From Siniperca chuatsi (taxonomy: Eukaryota > Chordata > Actinopteri > Centrarchiformes > Sinipercidae): DNA of 64,000 bases. Under the pieces are notes generated by a model, which saw nothing but the letters and a program-made list of their open reading frames with translations, made no database searches and was not told the DNA's origin. The stretch is taken from contig NC_058051.1 of assembly GCF_020085105.1 (NCBI RefSeq), forward strand, positions 23,687,455-23,751,454. The letters run 5' to 3'. Shown here in pieces: positions 1 to 12,636 of the stretch (position 1 is its first letter; every line of letters starts with the position of its first letter). The position numbers and the translations under genes are program-made.

Positions 1-421
1 AGTCTCCTGTCCCTCGGACTGCCAGGGAATCAAAGCTATGAAAAGATGTGAATCTAGCTGAGCAAATAGGATTAAAGATGGCTAAATCCAAATGGCTGGA
101 AGCACAGCATGCATTAAAGAGGAATTCTCTCGGAAAGATAATCCCCATATACGCATTTTAACACACTTCACTCACTCCCGTGTTTTTTTTACACACAGTC
201 ATAGTAAAACCATGATTGCCTGACTGTCCACACACACGAGTCAATAAACTCTATAAATACAGCGCTGCCTGGACCATTCAGACTGCAACAATGACACATT
301 CAACTTCTAATTCCAGAGGTGGAAACTTTATACATATACTGTAATAACTTTGACTAATCATACATGTTGCCATATTCTCTCTTCTTCACTGCCATCACAA
401 GCTAGAACCACAGTTGCTTAC
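1..421. other. mitf intron after exon 1B, cut by window edge
   Basis: This is non-coding sequence between exon 1B and exon 2. In human the melanocyte exon 1M lies in this intron. No MLEMLEYN-like reading was found in the short piece visible here, but most of the intron is off the edge. Confidence 0.6.
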
Positions 422-662
422 CTTGAGCACCTCCGTTGGCACCTGGGCAGCAGGTGGTAAACTGGCTGGGACACTGACATTGATGGCAGGGGTCTGTGCC
501 GCTGTGGTTTGTGGGTACTGGGAGGCCTGTTGCCTCTGCTGCTCCCGCCTCTCCTGCTCCTGAAGCTGCTCCCGCATCAGCTGTTGCCGCAGCAGGATGC
601 GTGATGTCATGGCCGAGGAGCTCAGCGGAGGCTTGGAGGAGCCGTGCTGGTCCGACGGGCCG
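422..662 (-). CDS. mitf: mitf exon 1B (shared N-terminal coding exon), gene partial
   Basis: This is an internal coding exon of the bHLH-zipper transcription factor MITF. The acceptor is a pyrimidine tract ending in CAG just upstream (higher coordinate) of 662, and the donor GTAAGC follows 422. The exon is 241 nt: one base completing a split codon, then 80 codons. It reads GPSDQHGSSKPPLSSSAMTS, then ILLRQQLMREQLQEQERREQ, and ends VPTEVLK, closely matching human exon 1B. The central loop is shorter than in human. In MITF/TFEB/TFE3 this region is known to bind Rag GTPases and so brings the factor to lysosomes under mTORC1 control. The internal Met at 610-608 is the start used by isoforms whose first exon is non-coding. 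Exon 2 (VQTHLEN in human) and the bHLH-zipper exons lie off the left edge, so the gene is cut by the window. Confidence 0.93.
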
Positions 663-1369
663 CTGCCGAGGGGAGAAAGATGCCAGGTGAGTGAGCAGAG
701 ACAGTCGGGATGTGAAGATAGCGAGGGAAAGCAAAGGGGGGATTCGAAAGGTGAGGCAAAGAGAGGCGAAATGACAAGATAGTGAGGGTAGAGAGAGGTC
801 AGACGGGGAAGGAGAGGTCAAGCAAACGAGTAAGGGAGGAAAAAGATTAGTAGGAGCGGAGGGCAGAAAAGGTAGAAGATGAAGGGAAGGAAGATGGAAT
901 AAAAGGTTAATATGAGGATGACTGAAGGTACAGAGATCAAAAGGAAAATTGTAACTGTGGCGCTGCAAAGATTAGCCGATTAATTGATTAGTTCATTGAA
1001 AGAAAATGAATCGGAGGTGTAGAGGGGCACAAGGCACCCTCTACCCCACCCTTCACGCTCTGTGAAGACTGTCTTGGGAATCCAATATCAAGAACTGTTA
1101 CACAGTAAGAGTAAAGATATAATCAATAGGCGGGACAGTTTTATTAAACAATTCAAGATACAAGAAAAATTAATCGTAATTGTATTTGCATATCCTCGTG
1201 CATCTTTGTGTCATTTTGGCCATTATGTGCATTTCTTACACTGTGCACTGTATGTATAGAGTATGCAAGCATAACGTCACACATTGAACAGACAGCTAGC
1301 ATACCGAGGAGATATTCGCTGAATTTGACAAAAAGACGTGTATTGGATTAGAATTGCATACCCCACCTT

Positions 1370-1577
1370 TAAATGTAAGGATTTGTTGCTTTTCTTTGTC
1401 ATTTATGATTGTAAAAGAAATGTCTTTGGGTTTTGGACTGTGGGTCTGACAAAACAAGCAATCTGAAGACGTCACTTTGTGCTCTAGGAAAGCATTTTTC
1501 ACTATTTTTTAAAAATATTTTTTAGATTAATCTACAAAATAACTGGTGAATGAAAATAATTGTTAGTTGCAGCCATA
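1370..1577. repeat. Teleost interspersed repeat, 'attaatcg...gacgtc' family, copy 1
   Basis: This copy shares an ordered set of phrases with others in the window: a 'gaggattt' and 'ctttgtcttat' block, 'atctttgggttttggac', 'gacaaaacaag', 'tttgaagacgtca', and 'ctgcaact' with 'attaatcg' at the ends. It looks like a non-autonomous DNA element. A piece at 970-1012 may be its displaced other end. Further copies are at 6966-7250, 8757-9240, 10183-10415, 27705-27965 and 62198-62475. Confidence 0.6.
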
Positions 1578-3127
1578 CTTTTTTGCAATTAGTTTTTTTA
1601 TTTCTACAATAAATATATACTACAAATGAAACCACTTCAGTGTCAAGGCATCAAATAAAATGCAATTTCAAACTGCTGAAGTATCTGATTCTGATGATTC
1701 TGGAGAACAAAAAGCTTCCAGCTGCACTCACAAAGCTTTTTACATTAGAGAGAATTAAAAACAACAGAAAGAGGAACAGTTTTCATAAAAGGTTGCTTCA
1801 GTTTTCCCACTCTCTTAAATTTAGACGGCTACTCCCCAGACAGAGTCCTGCAGTCCTAAAATAGAGAGTCTCTGCTGAAGCAGAAGTTGTCGGTATGAAG
1901 CCTTCATCGAGTGAGTGATCCTTTTGACAAAACTCAGTAAAACGTCTGGCCAATCCAGCTGTGCAGTAATCGCACTAATTAGCCAGTGGAGTCAAACACA
2001 GCTTCGGTCTACAGCATATTTAGTGGGTGTTGAGCCCTCAACATACCATAATTCTCCCCCCCAGCACTGCATATAATCTCATTGTCTAATACCACACCCA
2101 CTGAACCCTGCACAAGAGCAAAAATATGTTAAAATACAACATAAAAGCACATTTTCTCACCATTATCTACAGTCAAAAAAGAAAACACCCAGCACTTGCA
2201 GTTTCATTCATTTCTGAAGAAAATGCTGATGCAGATAATCTGATTATTGATCTAGGATAAATCAATTAACAAGTAGATTTAATGGCTGAAGTGCAGTAGA
2301 ACAAAGACTGTAGATTGTTCTCTGAAAGTGCTGCAGCAGTTTGGGTCTCTCAATCTGACAACTACTTTTTGTCAAGTTCCTTTGTACTTCACCCAATACA
2401 TCAGAATCAGGTTTAGTGTTCGTATGCATAATTCCTTTGTCTGTGTGACTTGGGGCGATTGTGTTTCCTTTCATCCCGTATGTTTCAAACAAAAGCCACT
2501 GGATCTAATGTTAAAACAGCTTTTTTTTTTTGTTCATTTCCACTGCCAGAGCCAAATCCTTTGATTTTTTCCCCTGTCTTTAATCTACTTCACTGTTTGA
2601 GTGTTTGAATTCATTTATGTGGCTTCTCGATTCCAGTTAGAATAAACATAAAAAGGGAATTTCTTTTAAAATATAACATTTAAAAAGTATCAACAAATAA
2701 AGCATGATGTATTATTATATAATATAAATTAAGTTTCCCAGCAATATATTATGTAGTTTAAATATCCCCACCTTTACTAGCTGCAACATTAAAGCGATGC
2801 TTACACATTAATGCATCAATAATTATAATCCAATAATACATTATTCTGAAATAATGAGTAATTTTACTTAAAGGTACCCGTGCAGTTTTTACGAATGGGT
2901 CCCCCTTTTGTTTGTATCGTACATTCGCGCAAGCACGCATCCTGTTAACATCCTGTCTTTGGATTGGCATGGACACAAACACTGTACCATTTAAAATATT
3001 TAAAAAATTGCTTTGCCCATGTTTTATGAGAAAGGAAATGCATTCAACATGTTTGTTTACTTTTATCGAGGTGGCTAAAAGTGTAGCAAAAATATAAAAA
3101 TGCAATGTCTCCCTCTTCCATGCACAT

Positions 3128-3129
<2 letters not shown>

Positions 3130-3166
<37 letters not shown>
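3130..3166. repeat. (CA)n microsatellite
   Basis: An uninterrupted AC/CA dinucleotide run in the mitf intron. It produces spurious open frames of valine/cysteine and threonine/histidine on either strand. Confidence 0.97.
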
Positions 3167-3168
<2 letters not shown>

Positions 3169-4239
3169 TACAAATGTCCCTGTTTCTTCCACATCCTTTC
3201 ACACTGTGCCGTGCAAATGGGTATTTTATGCAAACAATGCTTTCAAACAAGCTTCAAAACTTCACTCCTTTTAGGTCCTCGGGATGTGATGTTTCTTTTT
3301 CACTTTATGTATTCATGGTTTATTTATTTTGACTCTTACTAAAAAACAAAGCTAAAAATACCATTCAGCTTGAAGACTCAAAGACACTTGAGTGTAAAAT
3401 ATCTCTGTACAGGAACTTCATTAACAGCTCTACATCTGCTGCCCCTCAAGTTTAAACCACAAAACACAAGCTCTGACTCTTCTGATAAAACTTCTTCACA
3501 CCCTTAGAGACAATATGAGCGACAACACATTCTTTGTCACTTCAAACACAACAACAACCCGAAAGTGTAGCAGCGCTTACAGGCAAAAGAGAGGATAAAC
3601 CTGTTTCTGTCTCCACTTCACGAGAGAAAACACAGACACAAACGTGTTGTCTTTAACCACATGGACCCCAATGTTTCCAATGTTCACATTGAAATTCTTT
3701 AGTTATGGCTTCAAAATCAGACAATGCTGATTTCCACAATGCTTGCCAAAATTACATACTGTATATATAACATACAGAATCTGTTTAGTTTTTTTTAAAT
3801 GCCTCATTGAAGTTATACTGCATTGCATTTAAACTGATTTATAACTGAAAGCATACACATCCAAGAGAGCACTTTTAATAGGTGCACCTTGTCAGACACA
3901 TTTCCCTTTACATTGACTTTAGAATAATAATAGAATAACTATAAATAATACAATTTTAAAGGGAGCAGATTACAGTGTTGTGAGGCCTAAGAAGACAGAA
4001 ATCTTGACATTAGCCCAACAGATTTTTAAGGTAAATGCTGATATTTACCAAAATTATAGCCTAACTTTCTGTAATGTCAAATAATGCTTTATCTCGGTGA
4101 CAAAAGCACAATTTGAACAAATGCTCAGACAACACCATGTAATCTTTTCAATTCACAAAGTTCTGAAGCTATTTAGACTACAAATTTGACTTGGGGACCT
4201 TTTTTGAAGAAATTACAGAATAATTTACAGTAATGTAAA

Positions 4240-4690
4240 GTCTACAGCCATGTTTAGCAGTTATCATGTTTACCATGTTCATTATTTTAGTTTAGTGTGT
4301 TAGCATGCTAACATTTGCTAAACATTTGCACTAAATACAAAGTACATCTAGGGATTGTCATTAGCTTTGGAGGTAACTGGTCACAAACCAAAGGTTTGCA
4401 TTGGCAAATAAAAATTTTGACCTGCTGGTGGTGCACGAGGAAAAGCCGGGAGATTAGTTATTAAGATTCATTGTGTGGTCACCATGGATATCTGTACCAT
4501 ATTTCATCACAATCCATCTAGTAGTTGTCAAGAGATTTCAACTACATGGTAGCGCTAGAGGAAAAGTCAGGGGATCACCAAAGTAAGTGGGCTTTATCCT
4601 CTGGGCAGAATGAATGTCTGTACAAAATTTCATGGAAATCCATCTGATAACTATTGAGATATTTCTGTGTGAACGGACAACATTGCCTAG
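4240..4690. repeat. Teleost interspersed repeat, 'gctaacatgctaa...ggaaatccat' family, copy 1
   Basis: The copy has 'tagcatgctaacatttgcta' near one end and repeated modules of 'tagaggaaaagtcaggggat' and 'aatttcatggaaatccat' toward the other. Related copies are at 24975-25510 (opposite orientation) and 43120-43670 (same orientation). Confidence 0.65.
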
Positions 4691-6233
4691 ATTTAGATAA
4701 AATAACATAATATATTGGCAGATATTAGTTTTTTTTAAACACAAAACACCTAACATAAACAAACTTTCTTGATAAGAGCCCCTTATTAGTTTTTTAAAGA
4801 ACTGTGACCAAGATATGTACTGAGCGTGATATTTTACAGTTATAATATACAGTAATTTGTCAGCGCTCTCTGGTGGAGAAAATATGTAACGGCGACACTG
4901 TTTCTAGATTATGTCAAACAAATCTTTGCTATTTCTATACTGGAATTTCTTGTCACTTATCAGCCGATACATAGATCAATATCAATATATCTGTGATAAG
5001 CTAATATCGGCTAATAAAATTAGGCATGCAGATGTATCGGTCAGGCTGTTCTTGACATCATTTTAAAATAAATGTCACAAAGTTTACACCAACCCCATCA
5101 AAGGTCTGTAGTTGAAGAGTTTAACTAGACTTGAATAATTACAGGAAATTAACCCCAACATATTTCCAATTAGAGGAGAACAGTTTACAGCTGAGATCTA
5201 TTGAGAGTTGTAGCACCTAATGATTTTCTTTAATACATTCCTGATTATCAGACTGACTTGTGTGTGTTTGTGTGCGTGCATGAGTGACCAGAAGCCTCTC
5301 TACAAAGCAAAGCTCCACTTCCTCTGCTCTCTGTTTCTTCCTTTCAACAGCTTGGTGGCTTTTTGCCAAACAGACCACTGAAACACATAAAAAGCTCTTT
5401 TGTCCTTTTTAACGTTTTCACTCTTGTGCGTGTGTGCACACACCTACTCTCATGTTTGTGTGTATCTCAAAGAGAAAAAAAAAAAACTAAAAAAACAATG
5501 GCTGCACAGTGTTGAAGAGCCCCACCCACCCAACTCATGATTCCTCTGATTCTGCTCACTACGCTACTCCATCATACTCCATTATTAGTCAAACAGTCAG
5601 TCTTTGATTCAGGTTTTAATGACAGACAGACAGCAATCAAATGAAATAAAGTAGCATTGCATCCAGAGAGAAGAGACTAAAATGTTCAGTGCAGCAATCA
5701 GAGTCAAAACACTGAGCTGTTAAAGGACAATTAAGTGCAGAACACACACACTGCACCACTAATAATACTGCTGATAATTGACTGGAGCTCTGCCTAATGG
5801 ACAATAATGGTATAACAACAACCTCATCTAAAAACTAATGGCATAACATAAAGAAAACTTTACTTTTCCTGTTATAAACAAACCCTTTTGTGATTATCTA
5901 TTCAAAAAGGTGAGTGATATTTTCCAAAATAACAAAAAATATTTATAGGTACTCACTTCTTATTTATAAATCAATAACCAATTGCAATCAAGTCTATGCT
6001 TGTCGACAACTTATCATGGTTATTAACCAGAACCAGTTAAAGCCAAAACTATTCAACACAAAACATACTGCACAAGGACAAATCTGCTGAAGCTATGATT
6101 GTATATACTTCCCACACATAGCTCTGTGCACACTGTCCTTCATGTGTACATATAGTGTTGTACACCAATAGATTCCAAAATTATGCCTTAAAGCATGCCA
6201 ACAATATCACAGATGCTGAGGCACCATACTCAC

Positions 6234-6283
6234 AGACGGTCAAATGAGCAGGGTCTGTACACTTGCACTCCTACGGCCTCCAT
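6234..6283 (-). CDS. mitf: mitf alternative first exon 1H (heart-type isoform start)
   Basis: A short minus-strand coding exon starts with ATG at 6283-6281 and reads MEAVGVQVYRPCSFDR plus two bases, followed by a GTGAGT donor at 6233-6228. Human exon 1H begins MEALRVQMFMPCSFESLYLS, so the match is clear although short. The 50-nt coding part ends two bases into a codon, exactly the phase exon 1B needs. Splicing to 662 gives a leucine, then GPSDQHG. It lies between 1A and 1B, the same relative order as in human. A GC-rich block at about 6290-6500 just upstream is probably its 5' leader or promoter. Transcription and heart expression are inferred from the homology. Confidence 0.8.
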
Positions 6284-6289
6284 ATTTGT

Positions 6290-6510
6290 TTGTTTTTTCC
6301 TGAAGGTGCACCACCCGCCCTTGGAGAGCAATGAAAGTCATGCTGGTGGTGCAGCGCTGAAAGTGTGTCAGAGGGGGGAGGCTCAGGGGCCCGGCCTGGA
6401 ATCTCCAATCGCCACACAGTCCCAGGCAGAGGACCAGCCCCGTCCAGTGCAACAGCAGAGCACAGGAGAGGGCAAGCGCCCACTGGAAACACACCGTCCA
6501 TCAACACGCT
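6290..6510 (-). promoter_or_regulatory. Putative 5' leader/promoter of mitf exon 1H
   Basis: This compact GC-rich block sits in an otherwise AT-rich intron directly upstream of the 1H ATG on the minus strand. Open frames of roughly 80 codons run through it on both strands but are out of frame with the 1H start and resemble no family I know. I read it as leader or promoter sequence; no TATA box is evident. Confidence 0.45.
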
Positions 6511-6965
6511 GCTTTAACACCACACAGATACTGTTTCACTTAGAGACATGTGTCGGCACTGTTTGTAACTGACAACTTTTAGTCGCTGTCGTGGAAAACC
6601 ATGTATCTCCAAAATGTCAGCTTGTCATGAGCTAAGAAAAACAGCCCTGTTTTTACATTTGTGCCAGTGCATTTTTCAGATAATCCAACTGGTTTTTAAA
6701 AGGTTTATTTAGCTTTAAGTCCAGCTCCACTCAAAAATGTGTTTTGCTTATTGTTTGTTTGAGCTTCACTGTGCAGAATGATGTAGGCTAAGTGCAGAGT
6801 TTGATACCACAAGGCTGTTACATTTATCAGCTGAAGGGGGAAGTTTCTCTGTGCTCACCTTAAATCTGAATTTAACATGTGCATACAAGCGTGATTTGTG
6901 ATGTGGAAACCTAAAGCCTGAGAATGGACTTTTCAGTGAAGTTTGGCACATCTTGTGTCTAGTAG

Positions 6966-7250
6966 AGCTCCAACAATTAATCGATTAATAGAAAATTCAT
7001 CGTCAATTATTTTGATAATTGAAGCAAAAATGCCAAACATTTGCTGGATCTAGCTTCTCAAAGGTGAGGATTTGATCATTTTCTCTCCTTTTCTATCACT
7101 GTTAACCGAATATCTTTGGGTTCTGACTCATGGTCAGACAAAACAAGACATTTGAAGACGTCACCCGGGACTCTGGGAAACTTGGATGGAGATTTTTCAT
7201 ACAGCCGAAACGATCAATCACTAAAAAAAATAATCGTTAAGTTGAAGCCC
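6966..7250. repeat. Teleost interspersed repeat, 'attaatcg...gacgtc' family, copy 2
   Basis: A nearly full-length copy that begins with a run of attaatcgattaat and ends in aataatcgttaagttgaagc. The central blocks include a gttctgactcatggtcagac and acaaaacaag. The ends are roughly inverted with respect to each other. Confidence 0.7.
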
Positions 7251-8607
7251 TCTTGTAGTTAAACTTGATGAAAACGAAACAGATTATTTTATGAGGAAGA
7301 AGGAGTAAATATAACTTTGGGAATTTTTAAGTAGGTCATTGAACTTTTTTGTGGAAAAACCATATCAGACATAAATTATTAAAGCAGAGTATTTTTATAA
7401 TGTCTCAAACCTCAAAATCAATCACATGATTTTCACTGGACAGTGATGTTTAGCTCATTGTAATGTTTAAACTGTTATTTATGAGGATGACATGTTCCCC
7501 TGCAGGTAGAGAAAAGGTTTTAGTTTTCGGGGCAAATCAAGTTGTTTTAAATCAGTTTGAATAAACTCAAAAATGCATTTTCAAACTGACAGTAGCATAT
7601 GTAGCACACTTACTATACACAAGCACACATGCTCACTTTTAGCATAATACATGGTGATATCAAACAAAGTATAAATATACCGCTATCAAAACAACTTAAA
7701 ACACGCTATGTGGACACTGTTATTGATTCAAATATCTTCAAATCAAGTTTATTTATCTCAGATCTCATATACCCAAGAAACAACCACTGAAATCCATACA
7801 TAAAACATCATTAAAGTCCTTAACCGTTCTTCCACCAGGGGCTACTCTTTAATCTCTTAGCCCAGTGCACGTTCTCTGACTAATTCTGCCATTGCTTATT
7901 GGGAAAAAAGTAGGAATACACAACAACTTATGAATATCACATAGCTATAAAGTGAGCACAGTGTAGGAACAGTGAGAAACGATAAACTAGTGAGATCTCA
8001 TGTTAGACGGCAGCCACGACACTGCACCGCAAAAACACCGTCCTGCAACTATCTGCTTTTGATGATCCCGTCTCCTTTTGTTTGTCTGTTCCAGACTGCA
8101 GGTGCCTCATTCACAGAGTAGAACAGGCCCTCCTGGCAGATTACACGACCGCTCAGCTGGAATACAGCTCAGTGATTATGACTCTACATGACAGTACATT
8201 GATCCACTCGGACCCCCCTGCTGATCGCAACACCCCAGTGTGCTGCAGCTGGCATCAACCCAGGAGACAGTTACTAGCAAGCAAATCAGTGATAATGGAA
8301 AGCATCTGTATGCAAGTGTTATGTCTAGACCATCAATTACGTAGGCTCTGATTTTTCTTTTAAAAAGAGAGAGAGAGAGGAAAACAACTACCACTAGGTA
8401 AATAGTTGAACCGAGTAAACGACTCTGGGTCGAAGCTCTGTATTTACAGTGGCGTGACTAGTTAAATACACAGCTTCTGTACATTATATACTATAGGAGG
8501 TTGTGAAAAACACCTGAGCACCACTAAACAAAACGATCCTGCAGCTGACAGGCCAAACCAATATTAAACCTTGTATCTAAAGCCAAAACAATTAGTCTTT
8601 AACCAGG

Positions 8608-8727
8608 ACCGAGAGGTACGATCACATCAGACCTGTTTTAGCCTCTTTACATTGGCTCCCTGTTTGTTTTAGGATTGATTTTAAGATCTTATTGATTACT
8701 TTTAAGGCTCTTCATGGCCTGGAACCA
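8608..8727 (+). mobile_element. LINE reverse transcriptase remnant
   Basis: Forty codons are open on the plus strand and contain the motif HIRPVLASLHWLPVCFRIDF followed by KILLITFKALHGL. This is characteristic of the C-terminal part of teleost LINE reverse-transcriptase ORFs. It is a short dead fragment in the mitf intron, with no flanking catalytic domain. Confidence 0.65.
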
Positions 8728-8756
8728 GATTATTATTATTTATTATTATTATTACA

Positions 8757-9240
8757 TTTGTTTGAAGTGATAATAAATTGAGTATATTTGGGTTTTTGAC
8801 CATTTGTCGGACAAATCAAGACATTTGAAGACGTTACCTTGGGCTTTAGGAAATTGTGATGCACATTTTTCACAAAATATGCAAATTGTAAGTTGCAGCC
8901 ATACTTGCATAACACGGTCTTGTGTAATGTAATGTACTGTGCAGTACATATGATATCTAACAGATATGAACATATCTACATTTAGATGTGTTAACCAATT
9001 GTATATCTGTACGAAGTGTAAAGGATATAGATACTGTACAGTACAGTACCTCATACTACACCAAAGTGTGTGATACAAACATGGCAGCAAGTTACAATTA
9101 TTTTCATTTCGGATTAATCTACCGATTATTTTCTCGATTAATAGTGTAAAATGTCAGAAAATAATGAAAAATGGCCATTAAAATTACAAAGGTGACATCT
9201 TTAAAGGTCTTGTTTTTTCCCACAAAAGGTCAAAACATAT
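8757..9240. repeat. Two half copies of the 'attaatcg...gacgtc' repeat in opposite orientation
   Basis: The segment 8757-8910 carries the right half of the family (gacaaatcaagacatttgaa, then a gacgtta block, ending gttgcagccatac). The segment 9092-9240 carries the inverted half (attattttctcgattaatag, then aaaatgtcagaaaataatga). About 180 bases lie between them. This looks like either an element invaded in its centre or two truncated copies. Confidence 0.5.
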
Positions 9241-10182
9241 AAATATCTAAATATAGATATGTCCAACCCAGCATAAAATCAATTTGAGGAATTCAAAATT
9301 AGGCTAGATGGTTTCCCATCATCCTCTAAGAGAAGTAACTGCATAGCCTGCCCCTCTAGTAAACTAGCTGGAATGGCAATGTCTAGCCTAACAATGCTGC
9401 TTGTCCATTAACCACTTTTACTATGTTCTCCAACAAGAACCTCCAAAACAATCACCTTTTCATAAAAGACTGTCAAATAAATGTCTAAAACTTACATATA
9501 ATTGGTACAAATCCTAACGGGTGTAAATCATATTCCACTGCTAATAAACCGTGCTGCTAGAGATTCATAGCCAGAGCAAAACAGAACAGGGTAAGCTGTT
9601 AGAACATCCAAAAGAGATAATCAGGCACATTGCATTCATTGGTATTTTCAGGAAGCCAGGACCGGTTGGAATAACTTGAACTTGCCGGGTCTTATTCCTG
9701 TAATTAGGTTCTTTGCCCTATATAATTCCTTTTACTTGCCTTCGGCAGGATGGCCAACTCTAGCTCATGCTCCCTCTCCACCCTCCATCAAAAACCAGAC
9801 CATCCTAGGACAGTCAGGAGGAGGATTTCATACACTTTCCAACAACATGACTCCATAAGGTTTTCAAGTTCATGTAAAAAAAGATGTTGTGCAAACACAA
9901 CAAAGCAGATGTTCTTGTAACTCTTAAGGCTGATTTGTTCTCAATTTTCCTTGGAGGTGACAATAACAGACAAGTAACACATTCTAATATTGTAAAGGAA
10001 ACCATAGCAATGATTCATAGCTGACTCGGTCTTCATTTTTACACACAACAGCCATGAAAAAAAATGTATGTAACAGAGTGTTCATCTGAAAGGGTTTCAT
10101 AGAGTTGTTGACCACTATCTTTATTTTTCAAATGCTGAACAGTGGAGGACGTGCAAGGTATCTTTTCACACAGAAAGCACTC

Positions 10183-10415
10183 ATTTAGAGCTGAAACAAT
10201 TAGTCAATTCGTCATTTAAGTAATTTTTCAAGCAAACATTACAGAAATCAACATGAGGATTTGCTGCTTTTCTTCGTCTTATGTGAAAGTAAACTGAGCG
10301 TCTGGGATAATTTGTGGGTAATTTTTCACTATTTTCTGACATTTCATAGACCAAACAATTAATAGATGAATCGAGAAATCATTCTGCAGTCTAATCGTTA
10401 ATTAAAACAATCGTT
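10183..10415. repeat. Teleost interspersed repeat, 'attaatcg...gacgtc' family, diverged copy
   Basis: Starts gagctgaaacaattagtc, carries gaggatttgctgcttttctt, and ends gtctaatcgttaattaaaac. The central gacgtc block is partly deleted relative to the copy at 6966. Confidence 0.6.
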
Positions 10416-12636
10416 GCATCAGGCATGTAACTTAATCACTTGTGTCAATAACAGGCCACACAGTAAGATCTGAGGATGAGACCTGCTGTGCAGTAAGTGC
10501 AATTTTCAGTGTTGTTGCATTTCCTACTGCTCACCTACAGAGGCTGACAAAGATCACATATTACTATTATTAATACTAAAGAAGCAAAACTAAAAAATCT
10601 AAAGTTTCTGAGGATTTTCCAGTGTAGAAATGTAAAGCACACATGTGCTTCAAAAAGCCACAGAAGAGGTTAAGATGCAAGTGATCATGACTACAGAACT
10701 AGTCGTTCTGTCTTTTACTCAAGCCACAACACCTGTCTGTGTCATTTAGCTCTTCGGTCCGTCTTAGATCATGGATGAAACTCTTCGGCCTCTCAGGCAT
10801 CTCTGTCTGGGACTCCCCACAGGAACAAGCTGTTCCCAACGCCAACTTTCATAACCCTCAACCTCAGACTAAGCTTTCTGTCACACGCAGATTGCATTGC
10901 CTTTCTTTTAATATATTAAACACTCATTCTTAAATGTAGTTATATTTCATAAACACAATCTTGACACAAGCTTATAGCCAATCTGCAACATACTATAAAA
11001 GTACAATAACCATGTATTTGATATTACAGTATGTTCAGTATTGGATTAAGTCTGATACCAAGCCAGTATTTAACCTCAATACTCTCAACAAGGCATATAT
11101 TTTTAGGCAAAGCTCTGACATCGGTCTTTGTGTTTATACGGAATGATACATTATTACACTTGAAAAGTTTGGCTTGCATGGAATGAAAAAAGTTATTGTA
11201 GAAAGACAAGTTTATATTCAGCAAAGTACAAAGTCTCATTTTGATGCTGATAAAAATAACCAGAGATAATATATGGATGTATATGAACATTTTGTCAAAA
11301 TGTTCCCTGTGCATTAGAAAGCATAACCTAATTTTCTAAGACTTTCAGCCTCAATTTGACTGTTGCATAAATATTTGCAGATGATTTGCATGCCAAGCAC
11401 GCCTGCAAAAATGATCCCCCAACTCTCAGTTTCAGATATAACACATCCACTCCTAAATTTATACAGCTTATTTACACTGCATAGAAGACTAGTTTCACCG
11501 CCTGTCTCACATCTATATTAGGCACAAAAAGTCTGGCACGTCGTCTGCAGCCGTCTGAGCGCTCTGTCAAACTGATACGTAGACAGCAAACAAAATACAT
11601 AAAAAAATCTGCGAAAGCTAAAATGATATTTCGTCACACTACAGATTTTAAATTTAGAAACAGCAGGGGTTGCCATGGCAAGACATCAGAAAAGTCAATA
11701 ACTCATAAAAGTAAAAAAAAAGTATAGCTATTTTGCGCAACAATGTCTCACAACACAGTCAGCGTGACTATTATTATGCTGGGTCATCCTCATGTGATGG
11801 GAAGAGGAAGTGGGATACCTTCAATCAAAACAACTGTTCAGACAACTTCATATATTCCAGCGGAAATGACATGAAATAATCTGTGATTCTCCAGAACCAG
11901 CACTGGTACTTCACTTATACTGAGACTGACTGCTACTCCTGCTCGGCCAGCAACAACACAACACAGTTCAGATTCAGCCCATGCATGTGTAACAGTGTAA
12001 TGTCATTTCACTAATGAAGAAATTGAAGAAATTAGTTTAAAAAATGCAGAACTGGGTTAAAGGTGAGGACTGTGCAAGATGACAGTTTTTCTCCCTGAAC
12101 TGGTGTTTTGGCTGAATTTGGAGAAAAGGAGATAAACTACAAATCTGCAAGAGCCCGAGGGGGAAAAAAATAACATGAGTCTACCAAACGTCTGCAATAA
12201 GAGCTCTGTCTGAACACAGTGGTGTACTGTCCTCTGTATGTCTCACCCTGACAATGAAGCCATGTATTACTACCGCTAAACAGCATAACAGAGACGTGTA
12301 AATGCAAAACACAGATAATCAGACACCATTCTGTTAACAGATGTATTGTCGTCATCATCATCGTCATCAGCAACACAGAGGCAAAGTGGTGAGTTTCACA
12401 ACTTCCCAGTTATATCACAGCTGAAAAGTGTTTCATAATGTATTAAAAATCACCCAGGGAGTCATGATGGTTTGTCATAACTAAAAATAAAACTGGTTAT
12501 ATTTTGTAAGTCAGAGACCAAAATATTCTGTTACTTGTCTATATTTTGCACGCATTTTGTAACTAAAGTCAAACTGCATCCATTAAGTTTTGAGATTATT
12601 ACAGGTCGCTGTGTATGAGTTCATACTCTCTTTGCC

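Larger units (their letters stand above)
663..6233. other. mitf intron between exons 1H and 1B
   Basis: AT-rich intron with no further exon recognised. It holds a (CA)n microsatellite near 3130-3166 and repeat copies at 1370-1577 and 4240-4690, listed separately. The polypyrimidine-rich minus-strand DNA from about 665 to 960 is low-complexity sequence leading into the 1B acceptor. Confidence 0.6.

Noticed and set aside
402-968. 188-codon minus-strand open frame overlapping mitf exon 1B
   Set aside because: It reads exon 1B in the wrong frame and continues through pyrimidine-rich intron. The splice sites and MITF homology support the other frame.
2758-3192. 144-codon minus-strand open frame
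   Set aside because: Its N-terminal part is the (CA)n microsatellite read as valine/cysteine, and the rest has no family resemblance.
6195-6572. 125-codon plus-strand open frame and 84/78-codon minus-strand frames
   Set aside because: They run through the GC-rich leader of mitf exon 1H, antisense to or out of frame with the MEAVGVQ start, and resemble no known protein.
8082-8351. 89-codon plus-strand open frame in the mitf intron
   Set aside because: No recognisable domain, no splice context and no codon pattern distinct from the intron.
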